32,081 bases of DNA from Candidatus Zixiibacteriota bacterium (GTDB lineage: Bacteria > Zixibacteria > MSB-5A5 > JAABVY01 > JAHJOQ01). Positions within the stretch are counted from its first letter, which is position 1; each line of letters begins with the position of its first letter. The position numbers and the translations under genes are program-made. Below, in pieces: positions 15,858 through 23,673 of this stretch. Under the pieces are notes generated by a model, which saw nothing but the letters and a program-made list of their open reading frames with translations, had not been told where the DNA came from and did not search any database. Location of the stretch: the NCBI GenBank assembly GCA_018820315.1, contig JAHJOQ010000157.1, positions 1 through 32,081 on the forward strand, given 5' to 3'.

Positions 15858-16865
15858 CTACCGTACTTCTTCGATCTTCTCACTCTCTCCAACATCGGAC
15901 AGCATCCCATGTTCTTTCATCCATTCATCATTATACATTTTGGACAGGTATCTGATTCCTCCGTCGGCCAGAATAGTCACGACTACATCGTTCTCCGAGA
16001 GATTGCCGCAGCACTGCCGGATTGCCCAGAGCACCGCTCCTGATGAACCACCAGCAGAGATACCTTCGCTACGGCAGAGTTCGCGAGCCATTCTGAAAGC
16101 GTCTCTGTCGTCAACCTGTACAACGTCATCCACATATTCTTTCAGGAACGCCTTGGTGATAACATCCGTCCCGATGCCCTCGACTTTGTACGGGCGGGGA
16201 TTCGGAATCGGCTCGCTGTTCATGTATGCCGCGAATAGTGAACCCTTCGGATCGACACCGATTGTGACGATATTCGCGTTCTTCTCTTTGAGGAATTTGG
16301 AGGCACCGGAGATTGTTCCGCCGGTTCCGATGCCGCAGACGAAATGCGTGACCCTGCCATCGGTGTCTCTCCAGATCTCAGGCCCCGTAGTCATGTAATG
16401 CCCCTCGACATTGACCTGGCTGTCATACTGATCCATATAGAAATGTCCAGGTCTGCTCCCAAAAGTCTTGGCCTGCATGTAGAAGCTCGACGGGTCGTCA
16501 TGCGGCACGTCGGACGGTGTAACGACAATCTCTGCACCGAACGACTTGATCAGATCGCGCTTCTCCTTGCTGGTCTTCTCGGGCGTCGTGAACAGCGATC
16601 TGTAACCTTTCGCCGCAGCCACCATAGCACCGCTGGAGCCTGTATTTCCGGACGTGTTGTCCACAATCACGTCATTCGGCTTCAGAAGACCATGTTTCTC
16701 TCCGTGCGTGATAATGTAATACGCCATCCGATCCTTGATTGACCCGCTTGGATTTAAGAATTCCAGCTTAGCGAGGATTATAGGCTTCAGATCTGCGACA
16801 GTTTTCGTTAGTCTGACCATAGGCGTGTTGCCAATCAGGTCACAGATGTTCTCGGCGTATTTCAC
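15858..16865 (-). CDS. Cystathionine beta-synthase / cysteine synthase-like PLP enzyme
   Basis: A 335-residue fold-type II PLP enzyme. The PLP lysine is K44 in NPSGSIKDR, the cofactor is cradled by TSGNTG (71-76), and the phosphate-binding GIGTGGT is at 178-184. The C-terminal DGGIRYLSKMYNDEWM (301-316) and the PEKTSKEKRDLIKSFGAEIV stretch look more like cystathionine beta-synthases than like CysK/CysM. The regulatory CBS domains of animal cystathionine beta-synthases are absent. The reaction is beta-replacement on serine or O-acetylserine giving cysteine or cystathionine. The ATG overlaps the CDF transporter stop by 4 nt. I cannot decide between the two substrates from sequence alone. Confidence 0.9.
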   Translation of the reverse strand: MKYAENICDLIGNTPMVRLTKTVADLKPIILAKLEFLNPSGSIKDRMAYYIITHGEKHGLLKPNDVIVDNTSGNTGSSGAMVAAAKGYRSLFTTPEKTSKEKRDLIKSFGAEIVVTPSDVPHDDPSSFYMQAKTFGSRPGHFYMDQYDSQVNVEGHYMTTGPEIWRDTDGRVTHFVCGIGTGGTISGASKFLKEKNANIVTIGVDPKGSLFAAYMNSEPIPNPRPYKVEGIGTDVITKAFLKEYVDDVVQVDDRDAFRMARELCRSEGISAGGSSGAVLWAIRQCCGNLSENDVVVTILADGGIRYLSKMYNDEWMKEHGMLSDVGESEKIEEVR

Positions 16866-17752
16866 TTCTGGTCCTTCTCCCTATCGGGGTCAAACGGCTC
16901 CACATGGATCATTACATCCTGCAGCTTGTCAAGGACTTGTCGCAGTGTCATTTTCAGAGCAGTTGCAATGTCGTGTCCCTGGTGAACCGTTAGGTCTCTA
17001 TCTACCATGATCTTGAGATCGGCGATGTATGTCGGTCCGGATGATCTCACCTTTATCTCTCTTACATGTTTTACACCGTCATGCGCAAGTGCAGTTTCAA
17101 GAATCTTTAGTCTGATAGCTGGATCCGGCGCCCCACCCATCAGAAAGTGGAGGTTGTTCTTGAGAAGATTTACGGCATTCTTGAGAATCAGGAATCCAAT
17201 CCAGAATCCGGCGATCGGATCAAGCACGGGAAAACCGATCTGAGCAACCACTATGCCGATCAGCGCCCCGGAAGATGCATAGACATCGGCGCGATGATCG
17301 TACGCGTTCGCAATCACGGCTGGTGAGTTGGCCTTCCGGCCAGCACGAATAGTCCATTGATACAGGATTTCCTTGACGACTATCGTAAATGCTGCCACCG
17401 CGGTTGCCAGTTTTCCTGGTACTGTATAATCCTTGTCGATTATTACGTGGACTGCGCTGTAGCCAATGTAGATGCCGGTGATAACCAGCAGAGTCGACAC
17501 GAATAGCGCAGCGATTGTATCTGCATGACCATGGCCGTATGGATGTCCCTCGTCGGCGGGACGTTTTGCGATTCTGATCCCTATCCAGACGACCGTATTG
17601 CCCACGATATCCAGCAGTGAATTGATGGCATCGGCAAGAAGCGCTCTGCTATGACCGAACACCCCGCCAACCACCTTCAACTGGAAGAGAAGGATGTTTA
17701 CTATCAGTGAAAATCGAGTAGTGTTTTCTGCTGTCAACGCGAATATGTTCAT
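16862..17752 (-). CDS. Cation diffusion facilitator (CDF) metal transporter
   Basis: A 296-residue CDF protein with about six transmembrane helices and a soluble C-terminal domain (about 205-290, HVREIKVRSSGPTYIADLKIMVD). The family landmark HPYGHGHAD is at 70-78. The transport-site residues are N44 and D48 in helix 2 (aligned with D45/D49 of E. coli FieF) and D152 and D156 in helix 5 (aligned with H153/D157). This ND/DD set lacks the helix-5 histidine of classic zinc CDFs and points towards Mn, Fe or broad divalent-cation efflux. It heads a three-gene operon with a sulfur-amino-acid enzyme and a DUF1573 protein. A 12-bp palindrome lies about 140 nt upstream. Confidence 0.92.
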   Translation of the reverse strand: MNIFALTAENTTRFSLIVNILLFQLKVVGGVFGHSRALLADAINSLLDIVGNTVVWIGIRIAKRPADEGHPYGHGHADTIAALFVSTLLVITGIYIGYSAVHVIIDKDYTVPGKLATAVAAFTIVVKEILYQWTIRAGRKANSPAVIANAYDHRADVYASSGALIGIVVAQIGFPVLDPIAGFWIGFLILKNAVNLLKNNLHFLMGGAPDPAIRLKILETALAHDGVKHVREIKVRSSGPTYIADLKIMVDRDLTVHQGHDIATALKMTLRQVLDKLQDVMIHVEPFDPDREKDQK

Positions 17753-17891
17753 GTTGAAAACGGTGCGAAGTTCTGTAACTGCAACGCAGATACGGTTGCT
17801 GAATTCACTCCGGAACTGTTGTTCTCCTTAGGCGGATATGTACGGAATTGAGGCGAGCAGCGCAACCAGAATCGATATGGATCTGATCGAG

Positions 17892-17903
17892 TCAGAATTC
17901 TGA
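17892..17903. promoter_or_regulatory. Perfect 12-bp palindrome upstream of the CDF gene
   Basis: TCAGAATTCTGA reads the same on both strands. It lies in the spacer between the terminator of the purine operon and the CDF gene, about 140 nt ahead of the CDF ATG, and could be an operator; no clear promoter hexamers pair with it. Confidence 0.3.
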
Positions 17904-17954
17904 TGTCTATCAAGAACGAGTTCAGATTCCCGGTGCGAACTGTGGATCGATGAA

Positions 17955-17985
17955 CAAAAAAGGCCGCATCTCATAATGCGGCCTT
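17955..17985 (-). terminator. Intrinsic terminator of the purD-purE-TPR operon
   Basis: On the minus strand an 8-bp GC-rich stem, GGCCGCAT/ATGCGGCC (17983-17976 with 17969-17962) with a 6-nt loop, is followed by TTTTTT. It lies 40 nt after the TPR gene stop. Confidence 0.9.
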
Positions 17986-18023
17986 CAAATTCTCTGAATC
18001 AATGAGCACCAAAAGCGTCTCTG

Positions 18024-18938
18024 CTATTGATAATCTATCGCTTCTGCCTCGAAATACTCCTTCAATTGAGCCGTGATCTGCTGAGCCTGCTGACGCATTT
18101 TCGTCACAGAGCCGCTCTTGTAGCTGGAGGTCAGCTTGAGGAACTGCGAGTAAGCCTGGTATGCCTCGACATAGTCCTCCTGCGTTTCCATGGCCTGTTT
18201 TGCAATCCCGAGATTATAGAATGACTGCCAGTGAGTCTTGTCCAGCTTTGACGATTTCGCAAACTCATCGGCAGCCTTATTATATTCTTTGTCGGCAAGG
18301 TAGAGGCTCCCGAGCTGGAAGTGAGCCATAGCGTAATTGGGGTCAGCCTTTGTCGCCTTATAATAGGTCGTGATAGCTTCAGTCTTCTTGCCGACCTCCT
18401 GATAGCACTTTGCGAGGCTTGTCAATGCTCTGGTATCTGTATGACTTTCAGGAAGATAGGCATTGAATTTCTCGATAGCTTTCTCCCACTTGTCGGCTTT
18501 GTAATACAGGTTCGCGTACCCCTTGAGAAGCTCGGTGTCTCTGTCTTTGATCTTGAGTCCCGCATCAAAAGCGGCTGCTCCGGTAACCAGATCGCCTGCC
18601 TCAACGCAGGCATAACCGAGGTTCTTGAAACCATCATAGCTGGATGGCTCCAATTCGGTGTACTTCTTGAAATTATCAATCGCGTTTTTGTAATCCTCCT
18701 GACCGAAGTAGATAACTCCAAGGTTCAGGTAAGGATCGGCAAATGCTGCGTCGGCGGCAATCGCTGCTTTGTAATTTGTGATAGCTCCCGCCTGATCACC
18801 TTTGCCCTCCGCCTCGATTCCAGCGTTGAACTTCTCTTTGGCAGCGTTATCCTGAGCGAGGGAAGGTACCGCCAGAAAGATGCACACTCCCAGCAGAGTC
18901 GCGGTGAAAATCGAGATGTGGTTTCCAAAATGCTTCAT
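18024..18938 (-). CDS. Exported tetratricopeptide-repeat protein
   Basis: The 304-residue product has a signal peptide (to about PSLAQ, residue 29) and then about six TPR units covering residues 33-250, for example AITNYKAAIAADAAFADPYLNLGVIYF, AIDNFKKYTELEPSSYDGFKNLGYA and AITTYYKATKADPNYAMAHFQLGSLY. TPR arrays bind protein partners; this one would act in the periplasm or on the outer membrane. It follows purE by 13 nt and ends the operon at a strong terminator, but I see no functional link to purine synthesis. No enzyme domain is present. Confidence 0.88.
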   Translation of the reverse strand: MKHFGNHISIFTATLLGVCIFLAVPSLAQDNAAKEKFNAGIEAEGKGDQAGAITNYKAAIAADAAFADPYLNLGVIYFGQEDYKNAIDNFKKYTELEPSSYDGFKNLGYACVEAGDLVTGAAAFDAGLKIKDRDTELLKGYANLYYKADKWEKAIEKFNAYLPESHTDTRALTSLAKCYQEVGKKTEAITTYYKATKADPNYAMAHFQLGSLYLADKEYNKAADEFAKSSKLDKTHWQSFYNLGIAKQAMETQEDYVEAYQAYSQFLKLTSSYKSGSVTKMRQQAQQITAQLKEYFEAEAIDYQ

Positions 18939-18951
18939 TTCTCTTTCCTCT

Positions 18952-19413
18952 TTATTTCTGCTTCAGACTTTCCCGATAGTCATTAAGGTTCTTTCTGATT
19001 TCATCATCGTTCAGTGCCAGTATTCTCGCTGCGAGGACCGCTGCATTGATTGCTCCCGGCTTGCCGACAGCAACGGCAGCCACCGGAATTCCGGGCGGCA
19101 TCTGTACTACAGACATCAAAGCGTCCATTCCGTTCAACGCCGATCCATCCAATGGCACTCCTATCACCGGAAGGCTTGTATGGGCCGCCACTACTCCCGG
19201 CAGCGCCGCAGACATTCCGGCAAGGCAGATCACTACTTTAAAACCGTTCGCTTCCGCCTCACGTGCGAGATCGGCTGTCCGGTCAGGGTCCCGGTGAGCG
19301 GAACTGTATTCGGTCTCAAACCCGATGCCGAGCTTTATCAGGTATTCCTCAGACCGGTCCACGGCCTCGGAATCAGACCTCGACCCGGCTATAATTAATA
19401 CTTTCTTATCCAT
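18952..19413 (-). CDS. purE: PurE, 5-(carboxyamino)imidazole ribonucleotide mutase or AIR carboxylase
   Basis: A 153-residue PurE with the N-terminal IIAGSRSDSEAV loop, the SAHRDPDR active-site loop (about 39-46) and the PVIGVPLDGSALNGMDALMSVVQMPPGIPVAAVAVGK stretch shortened here only in citation. It catalyses carboxylation chemistry on the imidazole ring in purine synthesis. In class I enzymes such as E. coli the second loop reads A-A-H-L-P-G; here it reads S-A-A-L-P-G, so the histidine is missing, a feature nearer to the CO2-using class II type. The gene sits 10 nt after purD, and no purK is present in the window. Confidence 0.92.
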   Translation of the reverse strand: MDKKVLIIAGSRSDSEAVDRSEEYLIKLGIGFETEYSSAHRDPDRTADLAREAEANGFKVVICLAGMSAALPGVVAAHTSLPVIGVPLDGSALNGMDALMSVVQMPPGIPVAAVAVGKPGAINAAVLAARILALNDDEIRKNLNDYRESLKQK

Positions 19414-19423
19414 CGAATGTTCC

Positions 19424-20710
19424 TTAGTGTGTCAGCTTGCTCCTGCGACGAGTCGCTTTCTGACCGATGTCCTTTCTGCAGAATGCTCCGTCGAAACCAA
19501 TCTTCTGCACAATTTCGTATGCGCCCGCAATCGCATCATGCAGGTTCGCATCCAGTTTTGTCACACCGAGTACTCGCCCGCCGTTGGTCACGGTCTGATC
19601 CCCGAAGCGCTCGGTACCTGCATGGAACACGAAGCTATCATCACTGCCATTGCCGTGTAGACCGCTGATCGGTTTGCCCTTTACGTAGCTTCCGGGATAA
19701 CCTTCTGAAGCCATGATCACGCACACCGAGTAGGCATCTTTCCACGTCAATTCTTCGAGAGAAAGGTTGCCGTCGGCAATAGATATGAATATTTCTGCAA
19801 GATCATTCTCGAGAAGCGGCAGGACGACCTGAGTCTCGGGATCGCCGAATCTGCAATTGAATTCAATCACTTTCGGACCTCTCTCATTGATCATCAGCCC
19901 TGCATACAGAATACCCTTAAACGTTCGCCCCTCCGCCTTGAGGCCTCGAACGGTCGGTTCGAGGACAAGATCGAGAATGTCTACCATCAGTCGGTCCGAG
20001 ACAAAGGGTACCGGACAATATGCTCCCATGCCTCCTGTGTTCGGTCCTTGATCGCCATCGAAGACCGGCTTGTGATCCTGCGACGGGAGCATTGGCAGGA
20101 TTGTCTCCCCATCGGTGAACGCCATCACTGTCACTTCCTCACCGATAAGTTTGTCCTCTATGACGACCTTATTACCTGCTTCGCCGAACACCTTCTCGAC
20201 CATCATATTGTCAATAGTCTCTCTCGCTTCTTCCACATTATTAACGATGATGGCCCCCTTACCGGCAGCGAGACCGTCAGCTTTGATCACCAGCGGGTAT
20301 CTCGTCTCAGCGCAGAAACGATGTGCTTCGTCGCGTTCCTCGAATATCCTGAACGGAGCTGTCGGTATGTGATGGTCCCTCATGAACTCCTTGGCAAATG
20401 CCTTCGACCCCTCGATCACAGAGGCCTCCTTCGTGGGTCCGAAAATTCTGAGCCCGCGAGCTACGAATGTATCCACGATTCCGCTGGTGAGCGGTTGCTC
20501 CGGTCCGACAACTGTCAGATCGACACGCTCTCTCTCTGCAAACTCGACCAGATCGTTGATATTGTCAGCGTTTGCAGGGACGCACTCACCGATCTCAGCT
20601 ATCCCCGCATTTCCAGGTGCACAGTAGATCTTCTTGACCAGTCGCGAGCGGGAGAGCTTGTGGCAGATTGCATGTTCTCTCCCTCCCGATCCAACAACGA
20701 GTATCTTCAT
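19424..20710 (-). CDS. purD: Phosphoribosylamine-glycine ligase (GAR synthetase)
   Basis: The 428-residue product is a full-length ATP-grasp enzyme of purine synthesis that joins glycine to phosphoribosylamine. Recognisable segments are VVGSGGREHAI at the N-terminus, VGPEQPLTSGIVD, LVIKADGLAAGKGAI in the ATP-grasp core, DGDQGPNTGGMGAYCPVP, ILYAGLMINERGPKVIEFNCRFGDPETQ, and a typical C-terminal domain with NGGRVLGV. It is the first gene of the purD-purE-TPR operon. A promoter-like pair on the minus strand and an AAAGGG Shine-Dalgarno precede the ATG. Confidence 0.97.
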   Translation of the reverse strand: MKILVVGSGGREHAICHKLSRSRLVKKIYCAPGNAGIAEIGECVPANADNINDLVEFAERERVDLTVVGPEQPLTSGIVDTFVARGLRIFGPTKEASVIEGSKAFAKEFMRDHHIPTAPFRIFEERDEAHRFCAETRYPLVIKADGLAAGKGAIIVNNVEEARETIDNMMVEKVFGEAGNKVVIEDKLIGEEVTVMAFTDGETILPMLPSQDHKPVFDGDQGPNTGGMGAYCPVPFVSDRLMVDILDLVLEPTVRGLKAEGRTFKGILYAGLMINERGPKVIEFNCRFGDPETQVVLPLLENDLAEIFISIADGNLSLEELTWKDAYSVCVIMASEGYPGSYVKGKPISGLHGNGSDDSFVFHAGTERFGDQTVTNGGRVLGVTKLDANLHDAIAGAYEIVQKIGFDGAFCRKDIGQKATRRRSKLTH

Positions 20711-20737
20711 TCTCTAACCCTTTCCGTATGAGCCCGT

Positions 20738-20765
20738 AATATAGAAATATGGCGTCGGGTTGCAA
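20738..20765 (-). promoter_or_regulatory. Probable promoter of the purD operon
   Basis: Read on the minus strand: TTGCAA (20765-20760), a 16-nt spacer, then TATATT (20743-20738), which matches five of six -10 bases. Predicted start near 20731, about 20 nt before the purD ATG. Confidence 0.5.
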
Positions 20766-20806
20766 ATGGTTTTTGAAGACAGCCGCCAACATGGTAGAAT
20801 TCTGTT

Positions 20807-20821
20807 GACATAGTCTATGTC
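20807..20821. promoter_or_regulatory. Perfect 15-nt palindrome (operator candidate) upstream of yhhQ
   Basis: GACATAG and CTATGTC flank a single T. The left arm overlaps a TTGACA (20805-20810), a plausible -35 whose -10 would be the weak TTATTT at 20828-20833. A repressor bound here would cover the promoter of the transporter gene. Confidence 0.5.
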
Positions 20822-20854
20822 CTGCACTTATTTGCTGCGATTCAAGGAGTCCCG

Positions 20855-21535
20855 TTGCACAACGAAATACTCTGGATACTATTTGTCATCTTCGATTTGT
20901 CGGTCGTGCTGCTGGCGTTTCGTCTCTGGGGCAAGAATGGCTTGTATGCGATGATCGCGTGTTCCGGAGTAATATGCAATATTCAGGTAGTAATCACTGT
21001 GCAACTTTTCGGGCTTGTTGCAACCCTGGGCAATATTGTTTATGCCTCGATCTTTCTCGCGACAGATATACTGTCCGAACATTTCGGTCCACGGGCAGCG
21101 CGTAAAGGAGTGTGGATCGGGTTTTTTACTCTGATTTGGGCAACTGTTGCGATGCAGTTTGCCGTACATTTTGTACCAGACGAGTCTGATTTCATGCTCG
21201 GGCACGTTCGAGAGTTGTTTAGCCTGATGCCGAGAATTGTAGTTGCCAGCCTGGTGGCATATCTGATCAGTCAGCATCACGATATATGGGCGTTCGATTT
21301 CTGGAAGAAGCGGACAGCCGGCAAGCATCTCTGGCTCAGAAATAACGCCTCGACTTTGATTAGTCAGCTCATGGATTCTCTGGTGTTCACTTTGATTGCA
21401 TTTGTCGGTGAGTTTGATACGGGAGTCCTGATTCAGATTCTGATAACAACTTACTTGATGAAAGTCATCGTTGCAGTGGCTGACACACCATTCGTTTACC
21501 TATCGCGATCATTCGCCCGGAGGGAATCAGGCTGA
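20855..21535 (+). CDS. yhhQ: Queuosine precursor transporter (YhhQ/VUT family)
   Basis: A 226-residue integral membrane protein with about six helices. The family signature is seen as GNIVYASIFLATDILSEHFG followed by AARKGVWIGF, plus the later SQLMDSLVFTLIAF segment. Family members import the 7-deazaguanine precursors preQ0 or preQ1 for queuosine tRNA modification. The start is TTG at 20855, with AAGGAG (20844-20849) five bases ahead. The gene stands alone, divergent from purD, and is preceded by a perfect 15-nt palindrome. I see no preQ1 riboswitch in the leader. Confidence 0.88.
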   Translation: MHNEILWILFVIFDLSVVLLAFRLWGKNGLYAMIACSGVICNIQVVITVQLFGLVATLGNIVYASIFLATDILSEHFGPRAARKGVWIGFFTLIWATVAMQFAVHFVPDESDFMLGHVRELFSLMPRIVVASLVAYLISQHHDIWAFDFWKKRTAGKHLWLRNNASTLISQLMDSLVFTLIAFVGEFDTGVLIQILITTYLMKVIVAVADTPFVYLSRSFARRESG

Positions 21536-21546
21536 TTCGTTTTTGT

Positions 21547-21575
21547 TTGACAATGCACACAAATAGTGCTAAAAT
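21547..21575 (+). promoter_or_regulatory. Near-consensus sigma-70 promoter
   Basis: A perfect TTGACA (21547-21552), an ideal 17-nt spacer, and TAAAAT (21570-21575). Transcription should start near 21582, leaving about 190 nt before the next ATG. Confidence 0.7.
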
Positions 21576-21581
21576 GTATAA

Positions 21582-21774
21582 ATGAGTATTGTCTCGAGCG
21601 GGAGATAAGTTCGGGGCTGCATCGATTTTGCTTAGATATTTAATGAGCGTTGCTTATTGACATCAATTAAATGTCCTTTGGCTCGCTCTGATCATTGCGA
21701 GGGGCATCCTATGAATCAGAGTTTACACTTGAGTCAGAGCTAACTCCATCCCTAATAGCTGCCGGAAAAATGCC
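21582..21774 (+). promoter_or_regulatory. Structured leader of the cysteine-rich protein gene
   Basis: The leader holds a hairpin CTCTGATCAT (21686-21695) with ATG-A-ATCAGAG (21711-21721), 10 bp with one bulge. A second copy of TCAGAG (21734-21739) could compete for the same CTCTGA, and GAGTT/AACTC offers a further stem, so alternative folds are possible. GACAT/ATGTC (21659-21675) forms another small inverted repeat. It matches no riboswitch I know; it could be a cis-regulatory leader or a separate small RNA. Confidence 0.35.
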
Positions 21775-22080
21775 ATGGCCGATATCCTAATCTGCTGGAA
21801 TTGCAAAGAAGAGATTGAAATTGGCGACAAGGTTACTCGCCAGGATGCTTGTCTTCATTGCGAAACTCCCGTTAAGTGCTGCTTCAATTGCCTGCACTAT
21901 AACAAAGATGCTTTCCATCAGTGCAACGAGTCAGCGGTTGCAGAGTGGGTGCGGTACAAGGAGAAGGCAAATTTCTGCGAGTTTTTCACGCCGCGGCTTC
22001 CACGCTTTGTGAAGGTCGAAGAAAAACCGAAAACTCCTGAGGATAAAAAGAAGGCTTGGGATAAGTTGTTCGGCGATTGA
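21775..22080 (+). CDS. Nine-cysteine putative metal-binding protein of unknown function
   Basis: The 101-residue product has nine cysteines in the first 68 residues: C7-WN-C10, C26-LH-C29, C35, C36, C39, C50 and C68, followed by a lysine-rich, proline-containing tail and a final KKAWDKLFGD helix. The paired CxxC motifs suggest one or two zinc or iron-sulfur sites. Similar short cysteine-rich proteins with a WxxxKExANFCEFF segment are widespread among bacteria, but I know of no function. No signal peptide is present. The Shine-Dalgarno is weak; a strong promoter and a long structured leader lie upstream. Confidence 0.8.
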   Translation: MADILICWNCKEEIEIGDKVTRQDACLHCETPVKCCFNCLHYNKDAFHQCNESAVAEWVRYKEKANFCEFFTPRLPRFVKVEEKPKTPEDKKKAWDKLFGD

Positions 22081-22257
22081 CATTCACAGATTGACATACA
22101 CCTGCCAACCATCCTCCAGATTTAACTTGCAGGCAAAGATTCCGTTCAGTAGATTTATACCTACATCTGTTCTCTTCATGTCTCACTGAAGATGTGATGA
22201 TAAGTTGTTGTGAATGTGATGTATATCGTCAATTCTCACGGAGGAGTAGATCGCAAA

Positions 22258-23565
22258 ATGGAAGAACGACTGCTATACATAATTGAGGATGACGACTACG
22301 GTAACTTCGGCCCGTTGACTGTAAATCGGGCAGTTTATCAACTGCGGCTCGGAATCGACCTGCTTCACGAAAAGTGGACGTCATTCATACCGGCCAGCGA
22401 GACGCGGCTTACAATCCGAAACGAACTCGCCGGGATTGCATCTGAGAAGAACGGTATGCGGTGCAATGACTTCCGGGGTGTCGCATCTTCCGGTGCGGTG
22501 TTTGTCAATGGTAGATACATAGCTGACTCCTCTCTGGCAGAGACAATTAGGTCACTCGACAAAGCGCAGATCTTGCTGTGTGAGGGTAATCTCGTCGCGG
22601 CGTTCGTCCCAGCGGGGTCAGCCGAAGCAAGTGATCTGGAGCGTCTGAAGTTCTGGGGCTACGGACATTTCAAAGAAATTATCAAGAAGATTCCGAAAAA
22701 GGACGTTATAGCGACAGAAGTGAAGCATATTTGGGACTTCATAAGGCTAAACCCCGAGCAGATTTCGGCTGATTTCGAACGCATTACGCAAGATGCGGGG
22801 GGTGCCTCGATTGCGGAGAGTTCACTGGTTGACGCCGGTTGCACAATTCACAACAGGTGCGCGGTTCGGATCGCTGAGGGGGCCATGGTCGATAGTCAGG
22901 TGGTCATAGATGCTCGCGGGGGACCTGTCTACATAGGTTTCGGAGCGAGAATCGAACCACATACGAGAATCGAAGGCCCCTGCTATGTCGGTGAGAACAC
23001 TATGCTCGTAGGGGGAAAGATCAGAGAGGGTTGCTCGATCGGACCAGTGTGCAAAGTCGGAGGCGAACTTGAGGAGTCGATCATTCTCGGCCATTCCAAC
23101 AAGTTTCACGATGGTTTTCTCGGCCACGCCTATCTTGGTGAATGGGTCAATCTGGGCGCCATGACAACTAATTCCGATCTCAAGAACAACTATGGTACTA
23201 TTCGCGTTGATCTTGGAGAAGGCCAGCAGGATACGGGCATGACCAAGGTGGGATCATTCATCGGCGACCACGTAAAGACCGGTATCGGGACAATGCTGAA
23301 CACAGGAATATCCCTCGGATTCGCCACCAATGTATTCGGGGCCGGGCTTGTTGCCGATAAATTCGTTCCTCCATTTTGTTGGGGGAGCAGCGGCAACTAT
23401 GCCGAGTACGATATCGAGCGAGCAATTGCGACAGCTCGCGTTGTCGTCGAGCGACGAAACGTGGCATTCACAGCTGAAGATGAGAGGGTATTCAGAGCAG
23501 TCTTTGAGGAAAGCCTTGAGAAGCGTGCGCATTTCATCGACTCATCCAAGTCTGATAGAGGTTAA
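22258..23565 (+). CDS. GlmU-like sugar nucleotidyltransferase/acetyltransferase (alternative bacterial GlmU type)
   Basis: With the ATG at 22258 the protein has 435 residues; the open frame runs further up to a GTG at 22210, but GGAGGAG (22240-22246) favours 22258. The N-terminal ~200 residues carry the family's IIEDDDYGNFGPLTVNRAVYQLRLG pattern (partly cited), a diverged nucleotidyltransferase without the usual GxGTRM loop. The C-terminal half is a left-handed beta-helix of hexapeptide repeats (VDAGCTIHNRC, VYIGFGARI, GHAYLGEWVNLGAMTTNSDL). This matches the alternative GlmU-like family of Bacteroidetes and relatives, expected to make UDP-GlcNAc or a similar nucleotide sugar. It is followed by galT. 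Confidence 0.82.
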   Translation: MEERLLYIIEDDDYGNFGPLTVNRAVYQLRLGIDLLHEKWTSFIPASETRLTIRNELAGIASEKNGMRCNDFRGVASSGAVFVNGRYIADSSLAETIRSLDKAQILLCEGNLVAAFVPAGSAEASDLERLKFWGYGHFKEIIKKIPKKDVIATEVKHIWDFIRLNPEQISADFERITQDAGGASIAESSLVDAGCTIHNRCAVRIAEGAMVDSQVVIDARGGPVYIGFGARIEPHTRIEGPCYVGENTMLVGGKIREGCSIGPVCKVGGELEESIILGHSNKFHDGFLGHAYLGEWVNLGAMTTNSDLKNNYGTIRVDLGEGQQDTGMTKVGSFIGDHVKTGIGTMLNTGISLGFATNVFGAGLVADKFVPPFCWGSSGNYAEYDIERAIATARVVVERRNVAFTAEDERVFRAVFEESLEKRAHFIDSSKSDRG

Positions 23566-23673
23566 CCAGATGTTAGACGTGACGATAATAGGGAGAGGGT
23601 ACTTCTCACGCGCGGGCAGGGCTACTGTCTCTTGCTCCGAGGAACTTGCACCGATTGAATCCGGGAGATGTAG

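Noticed and set aside
22091-22126. Promoter before the GlmU-like gene
   Set aside because: TTGACA at 22091 is perfect, but no acceptable -10 occurs at 16-18 nt spacing (CTCCAG at 17).
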